Assembly: GCA_037951165.1 (NCBI GenBank)
Contig: JBBDHG010000009.1
Span: 14,596,501-14,660,500, forward strand
Direction of reading: 5' to 3'
Origin: Lophius americanus
Lineage: Eukaryota > Chordata > Actinopteri > Lophiiformes > Lophiidae
DNA: 64,000 bases
Shown here: one piece after another, positions 24,401-36,091 of the stretch
Layout of the letters: every line of letters begins with the position of its first letter
Numbering within the stretch: the stretch's first letter is position 1
Made by a program: the position numbers and the translations under genes
The notes under the pieces: model-generated
Databases searched by the model: none
Told to the model about the DNA's origin: nothing
The model's input: the letters and a program-made list of their open reading frames with translations, nothing else

Positions 24401-27400
24401 GTATCTGATCCAAATGAATTCCCAGGAGTTTTGTTCTAATGCAGAGCAGCATACTCTCTGTGTATATAGTATATGTAGAAGTATTGCACGTATCAGGAAA
24501 TCGTGTCTCCGGCTGTGCTCACTGCATGACCCACAGTCATAAATCAGCATCATGCCTCCTTCACTGTCCTCAACAGTCCAGATTGGCCCTAAAACCTACA
24601 ATACATGATATGGTTTAAATGTTTCAAAGGCCCATCGTCTCAGTTTGCTGTGGTGGTGAATTCGAAAGCGCCCACTAATTTACATTTGGGCTCCTGCCCC
24701 TCTACCATATGTCCTCCTCAGTAAGTATAAAGTGCAATACAAACACATGCTTTATATAGACGACAGGCACACTCGTGATTTTAAAGGCAAGCCTGCAAAA
24801 GAGGCCCACCCAAACGAGATCAAGGGAATGTTTCTTCTTTTTTTTTTCCACCTCCCTTGAACATACGCCCTTGCATAATTCAAATAATCTTGTACATCTG
24901 CACATTACCCCTCAAATTAGAGTTTAGAGGGGATGTTTTTGGCATGCCGGCAAACCAAAGTGGTATTTATGTAAGGCTGAAAATATATTCTCCTAGTTCT
25001 TCTTAGCCAGCGCCTAAAATCCAGCCCCGTCTCCTGTAGTGTACCACTACAAATGACAGGTTTGGTTCGAAAAGATGTTTCAGTAGCTTTACACTGCATG
25101 TATAATGCGAAGCCTTACTTTATATCAGAAAGAAACAAAGTATGAGTAAGCAAGCTATAAAGGACGGCACAAAGGATGCTGAAAGAAAACTCCATGTGTT
25201 CATAGTTGTTTTCAAGGAGAAAATTCAATGAAAACCTCACAGCTACTGAAAATATTCTCTGTCGTCTGTCTGTTTTATATAATCAGGGCGTTTCTTGTCC
25301 ATCCCTCACGAAAATAGGAATAGACGCTAGAGTATTTTTAACCTAGTTTTTTTCTTGGCTGGTCAAAGTGTCTCTTCCTCCTGAACTTATGTTCCAGCTT
25401 CTATCGCTGCTTAGCAGAAATGTTAACTGTTGTCAGTTGGCTAAATAGCATTAGCATGTTAGCCAGCACTTCAGCTGATTTCTAATTTTTTAACGTGCTG
25501 AACAAACCACTTGAAAAAAATGTAAGGAAATGGGAATTATCTGTAGTGTTCTAATTAGCTATATGTTAAGAGTTTAATGAAAAATATCATGTTTCTGTTG
25601 AAAATTAGAAGTTAATGTTATGAGACGTAGCCTAGCCGGAACACTTCACACAAGGGTTTGTCCCTGCTGTGTACAAAGGAAACCTAGTGAATCTTAAAAG
25701 TTTTTGTATGTGAACCTGTTAGCCAAGGCGTCAGTTGGCCTAGCGTATGAAATGTTTTGCATTCTAACAGATTTATTCCCTTTCAGGCGCCACCCAAATT
25801 GTCAAGGTACAAAAGGGGAAGAAATGGACAAAAAAAGCAGTTACAGCCTTAGTCTTGAATGCACGTAATCAAGACCTGTTTCTTAATTTTACAAAATGGG
25901 GAGTTTTTGCTACTTTTAGGGTTTCATTCAAACTTTTCGGCATTGGAAATTTTTTGTTGCAAGGTTTTTTAGAAAATTCAAAAGATTTTGAATTCCGATA
26001 CAAGTCTTCCAGGAGAGCATCTGATGAGGATGACATGTAGGATTTTGTTAACTTAGCCCCTGGCTCCAGCTTCATATATTTTTCATACAGGTATGATGGT
26101 GCTACCAATAATCTTATCTAACCTTTAAGCTGCTGTCAGTACTTTTAAAACAAGTATCATTTAAAGTATTTACTTTGCTGTACACTCCTCTCTTAGATTT
26201 GGATTGTAAATACATTTAATTAGTTATGAAGCAGGAAGGTACAGAGAGCTGCCAGCATATTGTGATGTACTGCTATTTCTTTTAGTGGATAAAAATGCAT
26301 TGCATATGTTGCTTATCTTCTGTTCAAAATCTTTCTATTAAGAAAATGACAGGAGAAAATGTTTATACGGAGCTCTTTGAATGATTAATCCATCTGTCGA
26401 CGTTTATCCGTTGCCATTCGTCGTGACTGGGTTTGTCTCAGTTCGCCATGTCATGCTGAAATAATGTGAAACCTGGCTTCACAGTGCTTTTTTTTAAATC
26501 TAAGATGCTAGATGAGAAAGCAAGACTAAAATTCCAAATGGGGCATTTAACTGGTATTCACCTCCCCCTTTCCGCCTTTATGGAGACTTCACTTGGAGAC
26601 AAGAAATAAATGAACTCCTCCAGAGGTATAAAATTGCCTGTCACTCTCAAAGTCTCAATGGCCTTCAAAGCTCAAAGGGTGTTGTCATAGCAATGGAAGG
26701 CAGTGGAAATAATGCCTGCTTTGCTGCACTGCAAACATCAAGCCCTGAAAGGGGAGGAGAGAGACGGGAGAAAGGAGGAGGACGCCGAGTTGAGGCAGAG
26801 GGAAAAGCAAAGACTGTAGATGTAGGTTTGCTTTTTTGCGTGATACGAGAGTCAGATTGTGAATTGTTTGAGGCACGAGGATGCAGCAGAGGCTCATTCT
26901 TTTCTCACTGGTTCTGTCGCCGGGTCCTTTTAGATCACTCTGTCACAACACATCAGAGGCTGCGTGTGTCTGGCCTGCAAGAATAGAAAACACGGAAACA
27001 GACTGCTTTCAGAACCTTTGATTAAAACAGTGGTGGAAGAAGCATTCTGAATACTCTGTGTGTGTCAGGTAGTGGATTTCAGGGGTTAAAGGTCAGGTTC
27101 CTCCAGAAGGCCTCCTGTTCTATCGGACAGGTTGTGACATTCTTAATAGGGTAGGAAAGAAAGGGCACACAAATTTGTATTTGGGTATTTCTTTAATATG
27201 TTCTTCTTTCAGAAACATTGTATAATTTCACCTTTTTGGATTTCAGGAAATAATTCAAATGAAACCATTTGAGAAGTAATGTGGTAAGATATAAGGATTC
27301 ACAACCCAATACTGTAACTGTAACTGCAAGACTGGAATCACTGATATAATCTTTAGATGTTTATGTTGCCCTTGCATTTTATTGTCTGTGCTTTATTGAA

Positions 27401-30400
27401 TTAAGAAAATACTAAAAGCAAGCAGTACCTGTCATATAAATCTTGTGATATAAAATGCACAAAATACCCTTTTGAAATATAGTGAAGGTTAATTGTATGT
27501 CAAAACTAAATGGAGATATTAATTAAGAAGTATATCAGCGATTGAACAAGACCCATAAATCTTCTTCAGGCTTCAGATTAGATACAGCAACTAACAAATA
27601 ACGACTCAAGGTTCATTAAGTAGCTGTTCTGGAGCTTTAAATGATTTACAGAAAGAGATTGTGATCTTTGTAAATATTTCAGTAAAAATGGAAAATTCAG
27701 CTTTAACAATTTCCATCATATAATCTCAAACTGCCTATGACGATCATACGACGTGATATAAAGCTCCATAACAGCTGCTGAATCCTCTTCTATGGGACTA
27801 TTGGTTTATTTTATAAACAGTTGTACTCATTTCCCATTTTACCAACTGCACTTGCAGAATAATTGGTGTTCCCATTGCATCCTCAATAGCTTAGGACATC
27901 ACACAACCTCTCAATCGCCACTTTACTCTGCTGCCCTCAGGGTGTAGGAACAGGACGACTGGAAAAGGGCTGCCGAAGGAAAATTTACTTTGTGGCAGGT
28001 CACAAATTTAGAATATGGTCACATTGTGTTTTATTCATATTTTTTACACAGCATCCTAAATCCAGACGCCTATTGCACTTTACTCATAATGATTCTAAAT
28101 ACAAAACAAATTGTACAGATGACACAAACTGAGGAATTCTTTGATATAAGGGGACTCTACTAACTAATTGAGTGGGGGCAGAAGACTACTTGGTTGTAAA
28201 TTAAATGAATAACTGGAAGCCTGAGCTTATGGAGAGGAGTGAGCTCACTAGATCCGGCCTCATCTCTGCTTGAGGGTCAATTTAGCTGCTAACCGCATAA
28301 ATCAATCAGATCTCTTCCTGAAATGTGGTGGTTGTATTGTTAGTTGCTCAGCTGGCCGGATTTCAACAAGACAGAAGAATGTGTGGATTTAAAGAAATAA
28401 TATCTCTGCTTCTGCTCTATAGCTTCTGATCTTTTTTTTGATGGTTCACCTTGAAGCCAGAAATGTTACAGTCCAAAGGTAAATTGATGGAAAATTCTTA
28501 TAAAAACAAGTTTTGGCGCAAGATTCTTTTTTTTATAGTTTGGTGTTACACTGTTAAAAAAAATTAAAGAAAAGATCCATATAGGTTACAGTAAAATACT
28601 GGCAGCTCACCGTCATTTTGCCTTGAAAAATATGATGATTGTGTACAAAGACATAACTTAAATGATCATAAAAACAAATATAAAGCAATGTTTACAGTTA
28701 CATAGTTAATTGTGTAAAATTACAGTAAATTAAAATAAATTCAATGTTTTATAACCTTCAAAATCAACATAATTTCCCATACACTATTTTTAGCATCTTA
28801 TTTCTGTACAAAGTTACATTTCTGTACAAAGTCTGTGTTAAATTTGGTTATTTCACTTTTCATACCAGCAAAATCTGCATTTATAGGGAGTTATACGTTA
28901 TGGTTATGACTTCCTTGTAACTAGTGTTATTATTCCATCAATTTTTTCACAGTAATATTCTGTCTTTTCCACATATTCTCACCCTAAATAATAATAAATG
29001 GTTAATAAAAAGTAAAGTAGTAATAAAGGTTATTCCTGGTTTCTTTAGTTAAGAAGAATATCTACTACTCTGAAATACTGTAATATGAATTTGTACTCTG
29101 TACATTTACTTAGTTATTCATGCAGGACTGCACATAATGATAAAATAATAAAAATAAAATACCAAAAAAATGAATTAAAAAAAATTTACTTTGTGTTTTA
29201 AGAGCATTTTCCCTCACCTTTAGCCGGAAAGATGGATGCCGCTGAAGGCTGATGATAAACTATCAGATTCTATTAATTACTTCTTTTCATGTCATGCATC
29301 TTTGCACTACTGTAAATTCCCTTTGTAAGTTACCTGGATCATACAGCGAGTACAATAGGCATTTGTTAAACCACACTCTGTGTACAGAGCATTTTCCTTT
29401 CAGCTGAATGAAACATAAGCCAGACCTCGGCTGTAACCGGAGCTTTCTTGCTGTTCATTGACTTCTTCCTGCAGCAGCTCTACCTGTTGATCATCTCTGC
29501 GCCATTTAGGGACATGGAAACTGTGTGTCTTTGTCAACGCCCTGAAAAGTGACTGGAAATTATTTTTGATGACATTGTACAAGTTATAAAGTAGTGTTAT
29601 TTCTGTCTCCTGTGTGTGTCTGTGAGTGGGGATTTTTTTGTATTCACATGGTCGTCACTGCTTCCTGAGGAAGGATAATACTCTGGGTCAGGGGTCGGTG
29701 CAGAGGGTATGTTGGGGGTTGTGAGTGTCTCCAAGGCATTTCCTGGCCTGACAGCTGAACAGGGTCTGCGCCTGCCTCTCTCTCTCTCTCCCTCACACAC
29801 ACACACTCACTCACTCACTCAGGATCTGGAGGTTGTTAATTTCCATGATGCCAATAATGTTGTGTCATCCTATAGGGAAGGCAAGAGAAACTTCCGGGAA
29901 GTCCATAACCAAACAATGGTTGGATCAATGCGTGGGCAGCAGACGCTCTGATGGTGCTGCTCTCTAGTGGTGCTGAGGACGCAACCACAGTCCTTAAATT
30001 TAATGTGTGATTTTCATTTTCCTGCTGTCTCTGTGTTTACAGGTGTGTACATACTGATAGCTGTTGGGGCTGTGATGATGGTTGTGGGCTTCCTAGGATG
30101 TTATGGTGCCATTCAGGAGTCTCAGTGCCTGCTTGGAACCGTCAGTATCTTTCTCTTTGACTTTTATCCTGCAGTTAATGTGTTCAAATTAGCTGCTTTT
30201 AAAGTGTGCTAATGTTATATACATGTATGCTTTTTCTTGTTTAAGAGTAAATGTGGGTTTGCTTTGTACATGTTTGTGTGTATGTGTGTATACACACATA
30301 CATAACTTTAACCAGTGTTAAATGCAAAGTGTCTTTGAATAGAAGAAAAGAAAAGCTCAGTATAAATAGAATGTATAATTAGTCAATCATTTTTCCTCTC

Positions 30401-32349
30401 CCTTTTTCTCCTAGTTCTTCTTCCTGTTGGTGATCCTCTTTGCCTGTGAAGTGGCTGCGGCAATCTGGGGGTTCATGAACAGGGACACAGTAAGCACACA
30501 CACACCCACTCCCACACTCACGCACACGTGCATTTAACTATTGCATTATATTACAATACTGTTTGCTGAATATTTTTTTATTTATTACAACAGTTAACAA
30601 TTTCCCAAAATATCCACAGATCTCCAAAGAACTGATCAACTTCTACGACTCCGCCTACATCAAGGCTGTGGACGTCTCAGGATCTCCCAGCAAAGACACC
30701 GCCATGAAGGTGCTGGAGGTCTTCCACAATACGGTGAGTCATCCCGGAAAGCCTCTTACACGGTACCGGCCTTCACCTCTTGTTTTATTCATGTGAATCC
30801 ATGATAGAAAATCATTTTGAGTTCTTCTGTCTCAGCTGGACTGCTGTGGTAAAGGAGACGACACCATTCTCTTCAAAAAAGTCATCAGCACCGTTTGCCC
30901 AAAAAAGTCTGCTGAAGATTTCCGGACGTCTCAGGTATACGCACACTCTTATTTAAATTCACAGCAAACATGATACCTGCACACTTTATGATATAGACAA
31001 CATCAGACTTTTTAGAAAGAAGGATAAACCCTAATGTCTGGGATTGTAAAATCTTGAACTCATCACCAAAGTTAAGGTTGATTAATTATAGAATACAGTC
31101 AAATGTGAGAAACTACAATATTAGAGTAAAGAAAAAATATGATGCTGGGTTAACTTTACTCTGAAACAACAGGTGGTTTGACCCGGTGTTTGTTTTATTA
31201 TTTATAAAACTGGTAATTTAGTCAAACAGAAACAAGGTTCATTTGAGTAAGTTCAAAGTTGAACTTTATTGCCATTAAAGCACACATGATAGTAGTAAAG
31301 TGTGATTGTCCATGCTACCAACAGACAGCGTGTATGAACAGATATCCAGTACTTATTATTTATTTTCAATATATGAAAGAAAACATAGTCATATGTAGAA
31401 GTATAAAACATATTTGAAATGTGATATAGTAATTAAGATTAAGTGACTGTTATTATTATAATTATTATTATTATTATTATTGTTGTTGTTATTATTAATA
31501 ATAATAATTTCCAAGAGAGATGTCATTTGATTAAAAAACATGCAGTGTGTTATTATCTCGACCAAGATTTAGAGACTAAAAATATATGTTTTTTCAAAGT
31601 GGTCAGTCATACTAATGAAATGTTTAACATGTCTAATTAATGATGAGTGACACATTTCAACAGAGTCATAGAACTGGATAAATTAACCAGTAGAAAAACA
31701 CAAAATATCTCCAACACTATGTCAGATAACCACCACAGGGCTTTAGTGGTTTACTACTCCTGTAGAGTTATGTTGTGTTATGTTTTAGTGGCCCACATTA
31801 TTCCTCTCAGTCTATTAACCATCTTCAACTACATATAACATCTTACATAATTAATTATTCAGCCTTGTTCAGGAAGAGGCAGCAGATATGTTGCACCTTG
31901 TTTTGACAGCAGCTCTCGCATTTCACACATTTCACACACGGTCACATTTGATCCATGAAAGTATGAACCTTTGTAATCCCAGTTGCACGTTCGCTGTCTT
32001 GATCATACCTCTTTCTCCTTGCAGAGCTGCCATTACAAACTGATTGAGCTGTTCTCAGAGAAGCTCCACCTGATTGGTATGGCCGCCCTGGCGGTGGCTG
32101 TCATCATGGTGAGTGTCAGATTGAAGATGTAGATGGATATCTCACCCAGAGATTGGGTGGAGTGGGTCACAGCGTGTCTCATATTACCCTGAGACTCTTG
32201 CTTTTATCAGCAGCGATGAAGACGCAGCGGTGCAATAAGAAGACTTACATTGTATTAAACTATTCTATCTTTTTACCATTCAGATCTTCGAGATGATCTT
32301 CACCATGGTGCTCTGCTGCGGGATCCGTAACAGTCCAGGGGCGTACTAG
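21442..32349 (+). CDS. cd81: CD81 tetraspanin
   Basis: Four-pass membrane protein that organises tetraspanin-enriched microdomains and partners such as CD19, EWI proteins and integrins. Eight exons: 21442-21507, 23227-23341, 30043-30140, 30415-30489, 30620-30733, 30836-30934, 32025-32108 and 32284-32349, giving 238 residues (human CD81 236). The N-terminus MAVVGCTRCIKYMLF has the juxtamembrane cysteines expected to be palmitoylated. TM1 continues with LAGGVILGVALWLRHD. The small loop is followed by TM2-TM3 with the CYGAIQESQCLLGT turn and ILFACEVAAAIWGF. The large loop has four cysteines, starting LDCCGKGDD, then TVCP and SCHY. TM4 and the tail read AVIMIFEMIFTMVLCCGIRN, then SPGAY. The loop is the most divergent part relative to human, as usual. 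The donor after exon 3 (ACC|gtcagt) is weak but required by the homology. The 6.7-kb intron 2 holds a retrotransposon fragment. cd81a versus cd81b is not resolved. Confidence 0.95.
23590..23705 (+). mobile_element. Decayed CR1/L2-like reverse transcriptase fragment
   Basis: Translation from about 23620 reads CGAPQGSNPGPLLFSIYELP followed by LGHCINGLGQ. This corresponds to the conserved non-LTR RT block CGVPQGS-x-LGPLLFSIY. Only this block is legible; the flanks are decayed. It is related to the copies at 38947-39540 and 47470-47910. Confidence 0.7.
28548..28953. mobile_element. MITE-like element with ACTGTAAAA-type ends
   Basis: It begins cactgttaaaaa, carries internal ttacagtaaaatactggcag and attacagtaaatt motifs, and ends near ttttttcacagta. 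Interior and ends resemble those of the element at 48665-49224, indicating the same non-autonomous family. The boundaries are approximate because the inverted repeats are imperfect. Confidence 0.5.
31252..31320 (+). mobile_element. Short retroelement tail-like fragment in a cd81 intron
   Basis: The sequence ttgaactttattgccatt resembles the tails of fish LINE/SINE elements (actttattgtcatt type). It is a fragment without coding content, called from memory of such tails. Confidence 0.35.
31443..31510. repeat. ATT/GTT trinucleotide microsatellite
   Basis: Runs of TTA/ATT with GTT interruptions, in the cd81 intron between 30934 and 32025. Confidence 0.85.
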
Positions 32350-33110
32350 CCGTCATATCAGTCCAAACCAGAGTGGAATGGAGATATTTTATTATGGGTT
32401 TTTTGTGCATCTGCTCCTCTCCCATATTATTATAACACAACAAGATGCACATCTTTTTATTTTGGATTAAAATTAACAACCTGTTTTTTTATATAAACAC
32501 TCCATCAGTACTCATTATTCGTACGCAATAATTTAGCTTCTGTTAGTCAGATGTTTTTTTTAATTTATCGTACAACCTTTACCTTCAACTATTTTATACA
32601 AACAGGGTGTTGTGAAATATTTCTCTGAAGTGATTGAACTCAATGCTGTTTTATGGATGTATAAATTGTATATATACTTATCTATGTTAGTGACACTTAG
32701 GAGAGTCCATGTGACCCCTGAATTCTTGTTTGTTTGATGCTAAAGCCGTAGTGCTACAGTGTTATTACAGTGTTATAATATAATTTAAACCACAGTGTTT
32801 CATTGCTGTGTGGTAATATGATAATGTCTTATAGTCAGGATGATGAGTGAGCCTTAAACACCCAGCCTTAGATATTGAGAAAAATGTCTGCTTAGTCCAA
32901 CCTGTTTTATAATGATTATTTAGGGGGCAGCATATGTTATTCCATTGTTTTCAAATCTTTTACTTTGCTTGTAAACCCTTAAGATGATAGTCCAACTAGT
33001 GAGGAGTTCATCAACTCTCAGATTATTTTATTTAAATACTCTTCCGTGTAATAGTGGTAACAGTTTTCGAAAGAACAGGAAAATAAACGTGTTTATCTTA
33101 ATGAGATGAA
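32350..33110 (+). other. cd81 3' UTR with poly(A) signal
   Basis: AATAAA at 33082-33087 lies about 730 bases after the cd81 stop and is the first canonical signal there. I take the transcript to end about 20 bases beyond it. Confidence 0.6.
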
Positions 33111-33549
33111 GTCGTGTTCTATATTTTTTATTTATTACCTCTATTTACTTTGGAAGTCTTGTTGACATTAAAAATCTCTTACAAGATAGACCTGACCAAT
33201 CACATCATTTAAAATTAAACAAATACGACGTGGTAAACAAAGAAAATCTATAGTAAAAAGAAAAATCAAGGACATCTTAAATTTTCAATACAGCTGGATG
33301 CAAAATATTTTTTTATTTTGGTGGACATCTCAAACCTCTGTGTTTTTGAATAATTCATCTTCCCTGTTCCAAAATCTAAATTTCAAGTTTTCCACATTAA
33401 GAATTCTAAGTAAGAAAAAGGCATGCCTGCTAATTATTCTTTCTTCAGACAGTTTATCTTTATGCATAAAAACTAACCAACTGAATATACTGTAACTATA
33501 CAGCTTCCCACTCAACCACTGAAAGCTTTTTACAATTCATAAGCTAATG

Positions 33550-33900
33550 GGGATCTTAATAAACAAACATAACCCTAACCTGCTGCACATCCTTCCCATC
33601 TCGATCTCTCTGCCTCACCAAGTCCTTCCCTTCTTCCTTAGTGTCCAATCTCTCATCCAGCTCATCATTGGCCTCTCGTTTAGCCTTTGCTACCTCACTC
33701 TTTGCCTTGCGCCACATCTCTCTGTACTCCTGCCCACTTTCTTCATCTCTCTTTCCATCGCATTTCTTCTTTGCTAAGATTTTCCATCTTGTGCTCTTCT
33801 GGACCTCCTCATTCCACCACCAAGTGTCCTTATATTCTTTCCTCTGGCCAGATGACACACCGAGGACCTTCCTACCTGTCTCTCCGTTTGATATGTGCTG
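33550..33900 (-). mobile_element. RTE-type LINE fragment (linker between endonuclease and reverse transcriptase)
   Basis: On the minus strand an ORF reads KDTWWWNEEVQKSTRWK, continues with EVAKAKREANDELDERLDTK, and ends RQRDRDGKDVQQVRV. This is the highly characteristic segment preceding the RT domain in vertebrate RTE elements. It continues the element whose endonuclease part lies at 34800-35955. The RT catalytic region itself is missing. Confidence 0.85.
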
Positions 33901-33904
33901 TAGA

Positions 33905-34795
33905 TCAGTTTAGTTCAGTTCAAGTTTATTAGTCCCAGAAGAGCAATTTGTTTTGCATCATAGTGCGTTGACATAAAAAAACAAACACGAAGTAACATAA
34001 GCTGAGCAGCACTACATCAGTGAGCTAGAACAATCATAAATAAATAAATAAAAATAAAGCAGCAATACTATTATACATTAAAATGTGCATATATACATAT
34101 GTACACCACACATGCATACATATCTACATACATATATATGCATATACACATACACATATATAAACAATAATAAAATGCTACATTATATCAAACCTCCTGC
34201 CTTAAGAGTGAAGACAGGTATGACCAGCAAAAACTGATTTAAATATTGGACCCAAGCATTACCTCCTATTCCTAACATTAAAAAGGCTGATGGCTCTGGG
34301 CATGAAGGAGTGTTTGTACCTGTTGGTCTTGACTGAGGGGAATCAGAAGTGAGCACCAGAGGGAAGAGATTCAAACTCCTGATGAAGAGGGTGTGTGTGC
34401 TCAGACAAGATGGAATTTGCCCTCTACACCACGTGACTGTTGTACAGAACAGAAAGGCTACACTGCTGGACTCTAATGATTTTACTGCTTACATTCACTA
34501 TTTTTTCCACTGCCTTCCTGGATTTGATGTTCAGACTGCCAAACCAACAGAGGAGGGAAAATGTGAGGAAAGATTCACCGAAGGCTTTGTGTCATCAGTG
34601 TCATCAGTGATCTGTCAACATGAAACCTGCTGAGTTTCCGCAGACAGAAAAGTCGCTGTTGACCCTTTCTACAAACCATCTCAGAATTACCCTCAAAAGT
34701 GAGATTGATGTCAATGATGGAACCAAGATATTTGTAGCTGACAACAGATTCCACCAATAGATGCCTAGATATCTGACAGCTCTTCACTACCACCC
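33905..34795 (-). mobile_element. CR1/L2-like LINE 3' end inserted in the RTE element
   Basis: The minus strand reads VVSYKYLGSIIDINLTFEGN, then KGQQRLFCLRKLSRFHVDR, the conserved C-terminal part of CR1/L2-clade reverse transcriptases. It is followed by decayed coding sequence (TNTPSCPEPSAFLMLG) and an AT-rich 3' end near 33910 with aagtttattagtccc. It separates two parts of the RTE element in the same orientation, so it inserted later. Clade assignment is from memory of motifs. Confidence 0.7.
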
Positions 34796-35955
34796 AGAGC
34801 CTGTCTCATCAATTCACCCAGCAGCCTTCCTTCCTTAATTTCTACCATTTGGTCTCCACTCTGCTTTTGCCCTTGTTGTCTTTTCTACCATCAGAGATAT
34901 CCAAGATACTAACATTCTATGCTGGCTACATTCTCCCCTGTAACCACCTCGCAGTCTCCAATCTCTTTCAGATCGCATAGTTTGTAGTCCACATTGAGAT
35001 TAACAATCTATTATCCAAGAGCGACCTGGCCAACAGAGCAGCACAGAAACTGTGACAACAATTAAATAGACTTAATACATACTATATAAATAGATACATA
35101 CATATATATATATATATAAAAAAACCTTCATACGCTAAAATGAGAGAATACAAAGGATCTATGAGTCAGAGTCAATCAAAAGGATTAGAGTGTGTGCTCC
35201 TACCTCCCCGCTTACATGTCACCCTTTGCTCCTCCCTCTTCTTGAAATACATATTCACCACAGCCATTTACCTTCTTTTAACAAAATCTACCACCACCTG
35301 TCCTTCCATGCTCTTGTCCTTAACGCCATACCTAGCCATCACCGCCTCATCTCCTCTGTTCTTTCACCAACATGTCCATAGAAGTCTGCTCCATCCACCA
35401 CACTCTCACCGCTGGGAATTCTCTCCATCACTTCATCCGACTCACTCCAGAAATGATCTTTCTCTTCCAAGCCACAACCAACTTGTGGGGCATAAGCGCT
35501 GATAATGTTCATCCTCACATCTCCAATTTCAATCTTCATACTCATCACTCTATCTGTGACTCTTCACCACCAGAATGCTCCTCGCATACGCCTGCTTCAG
35601 GAAAACTCCCACATCATTTATCCTCACATCTGCTCTATGATCAAACAGTTTGTACCCTCCTCCAATGCTTCTGGCCTTGCTGGCTTAGGTGGCTTTCCAC
35701 CTGGTCTCTTGGACACACAGTATATCTACATTCCTTTTCTCCACCATATCAACTCACTCGCAACCTTTACCTGTCATCGTGCCAACATTTGAAGTTCCTC
35801 CTCTCATCCCTACGCTTCTGCCTTTCCTCATCCCTCGCTGTGTACCGGCACGCCTTCCCCCTCCCAGTCTTTTTTAAATTTTTTAATACACAACCCTCCT
35901 CATTTATCCAGGACTGACTAGTGTAATAGTGGCATCTTTGTGGCCACAACAACAT
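34796..35955 (-). mobile_element. RTE-type LINE, AP endonuclease region (decayed)
   Basis: The minus strand shows MKIEIGDVRMNIISAYAPQV, GCGLEEKDHFWSESDEVMER and ADFYGHVGERTEE, the apurinic endonuclease domain of RTE elements. It is preceded by RNFKCWHDDR-type leader sequence near 35770 and followed by RGDEAVMARYGVKDK and VVDFVKRR. Traces of the next segment (DCEVVTGENVAS, then RAKAEWRPNGRN) lie at 34800-34970. Several frameshifts and stops show it is dead. About 35025-35140 carries unrelated AT-rich sequence. Confidence 0.8.
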
Positions 35956-36072
35956 TAAATGTTATGTCTACAACACAGAGCCAGCCAACTCTCAGACCAG
36001 CAGCTGATGGTTACCATTCAACAGGTATCCTTCAGGTTGTGTTCTATGTCATGGATCTCTATAGAACGTTAC

Positions 36073-36091
36073 AATATATATATATATATAT
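36073..36091. repeat. Short AT microsatellite
   Basis: A run of about nine TA units in the intergenic gap. Confidence 0.8.

Larger units (their letters stand above)
23342..30042 (+). other. cd81 intron 2
   Basis: A 6.7-kb intron, the largest in the gene. It contains a decayed reverse-transcriptase fragment (23590-23705), a MITE-like element (28548-28953) and a short CACA/CACT run near 29795-29822. I see no exon or RNA gene in the rest. Confidence 0.65.
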
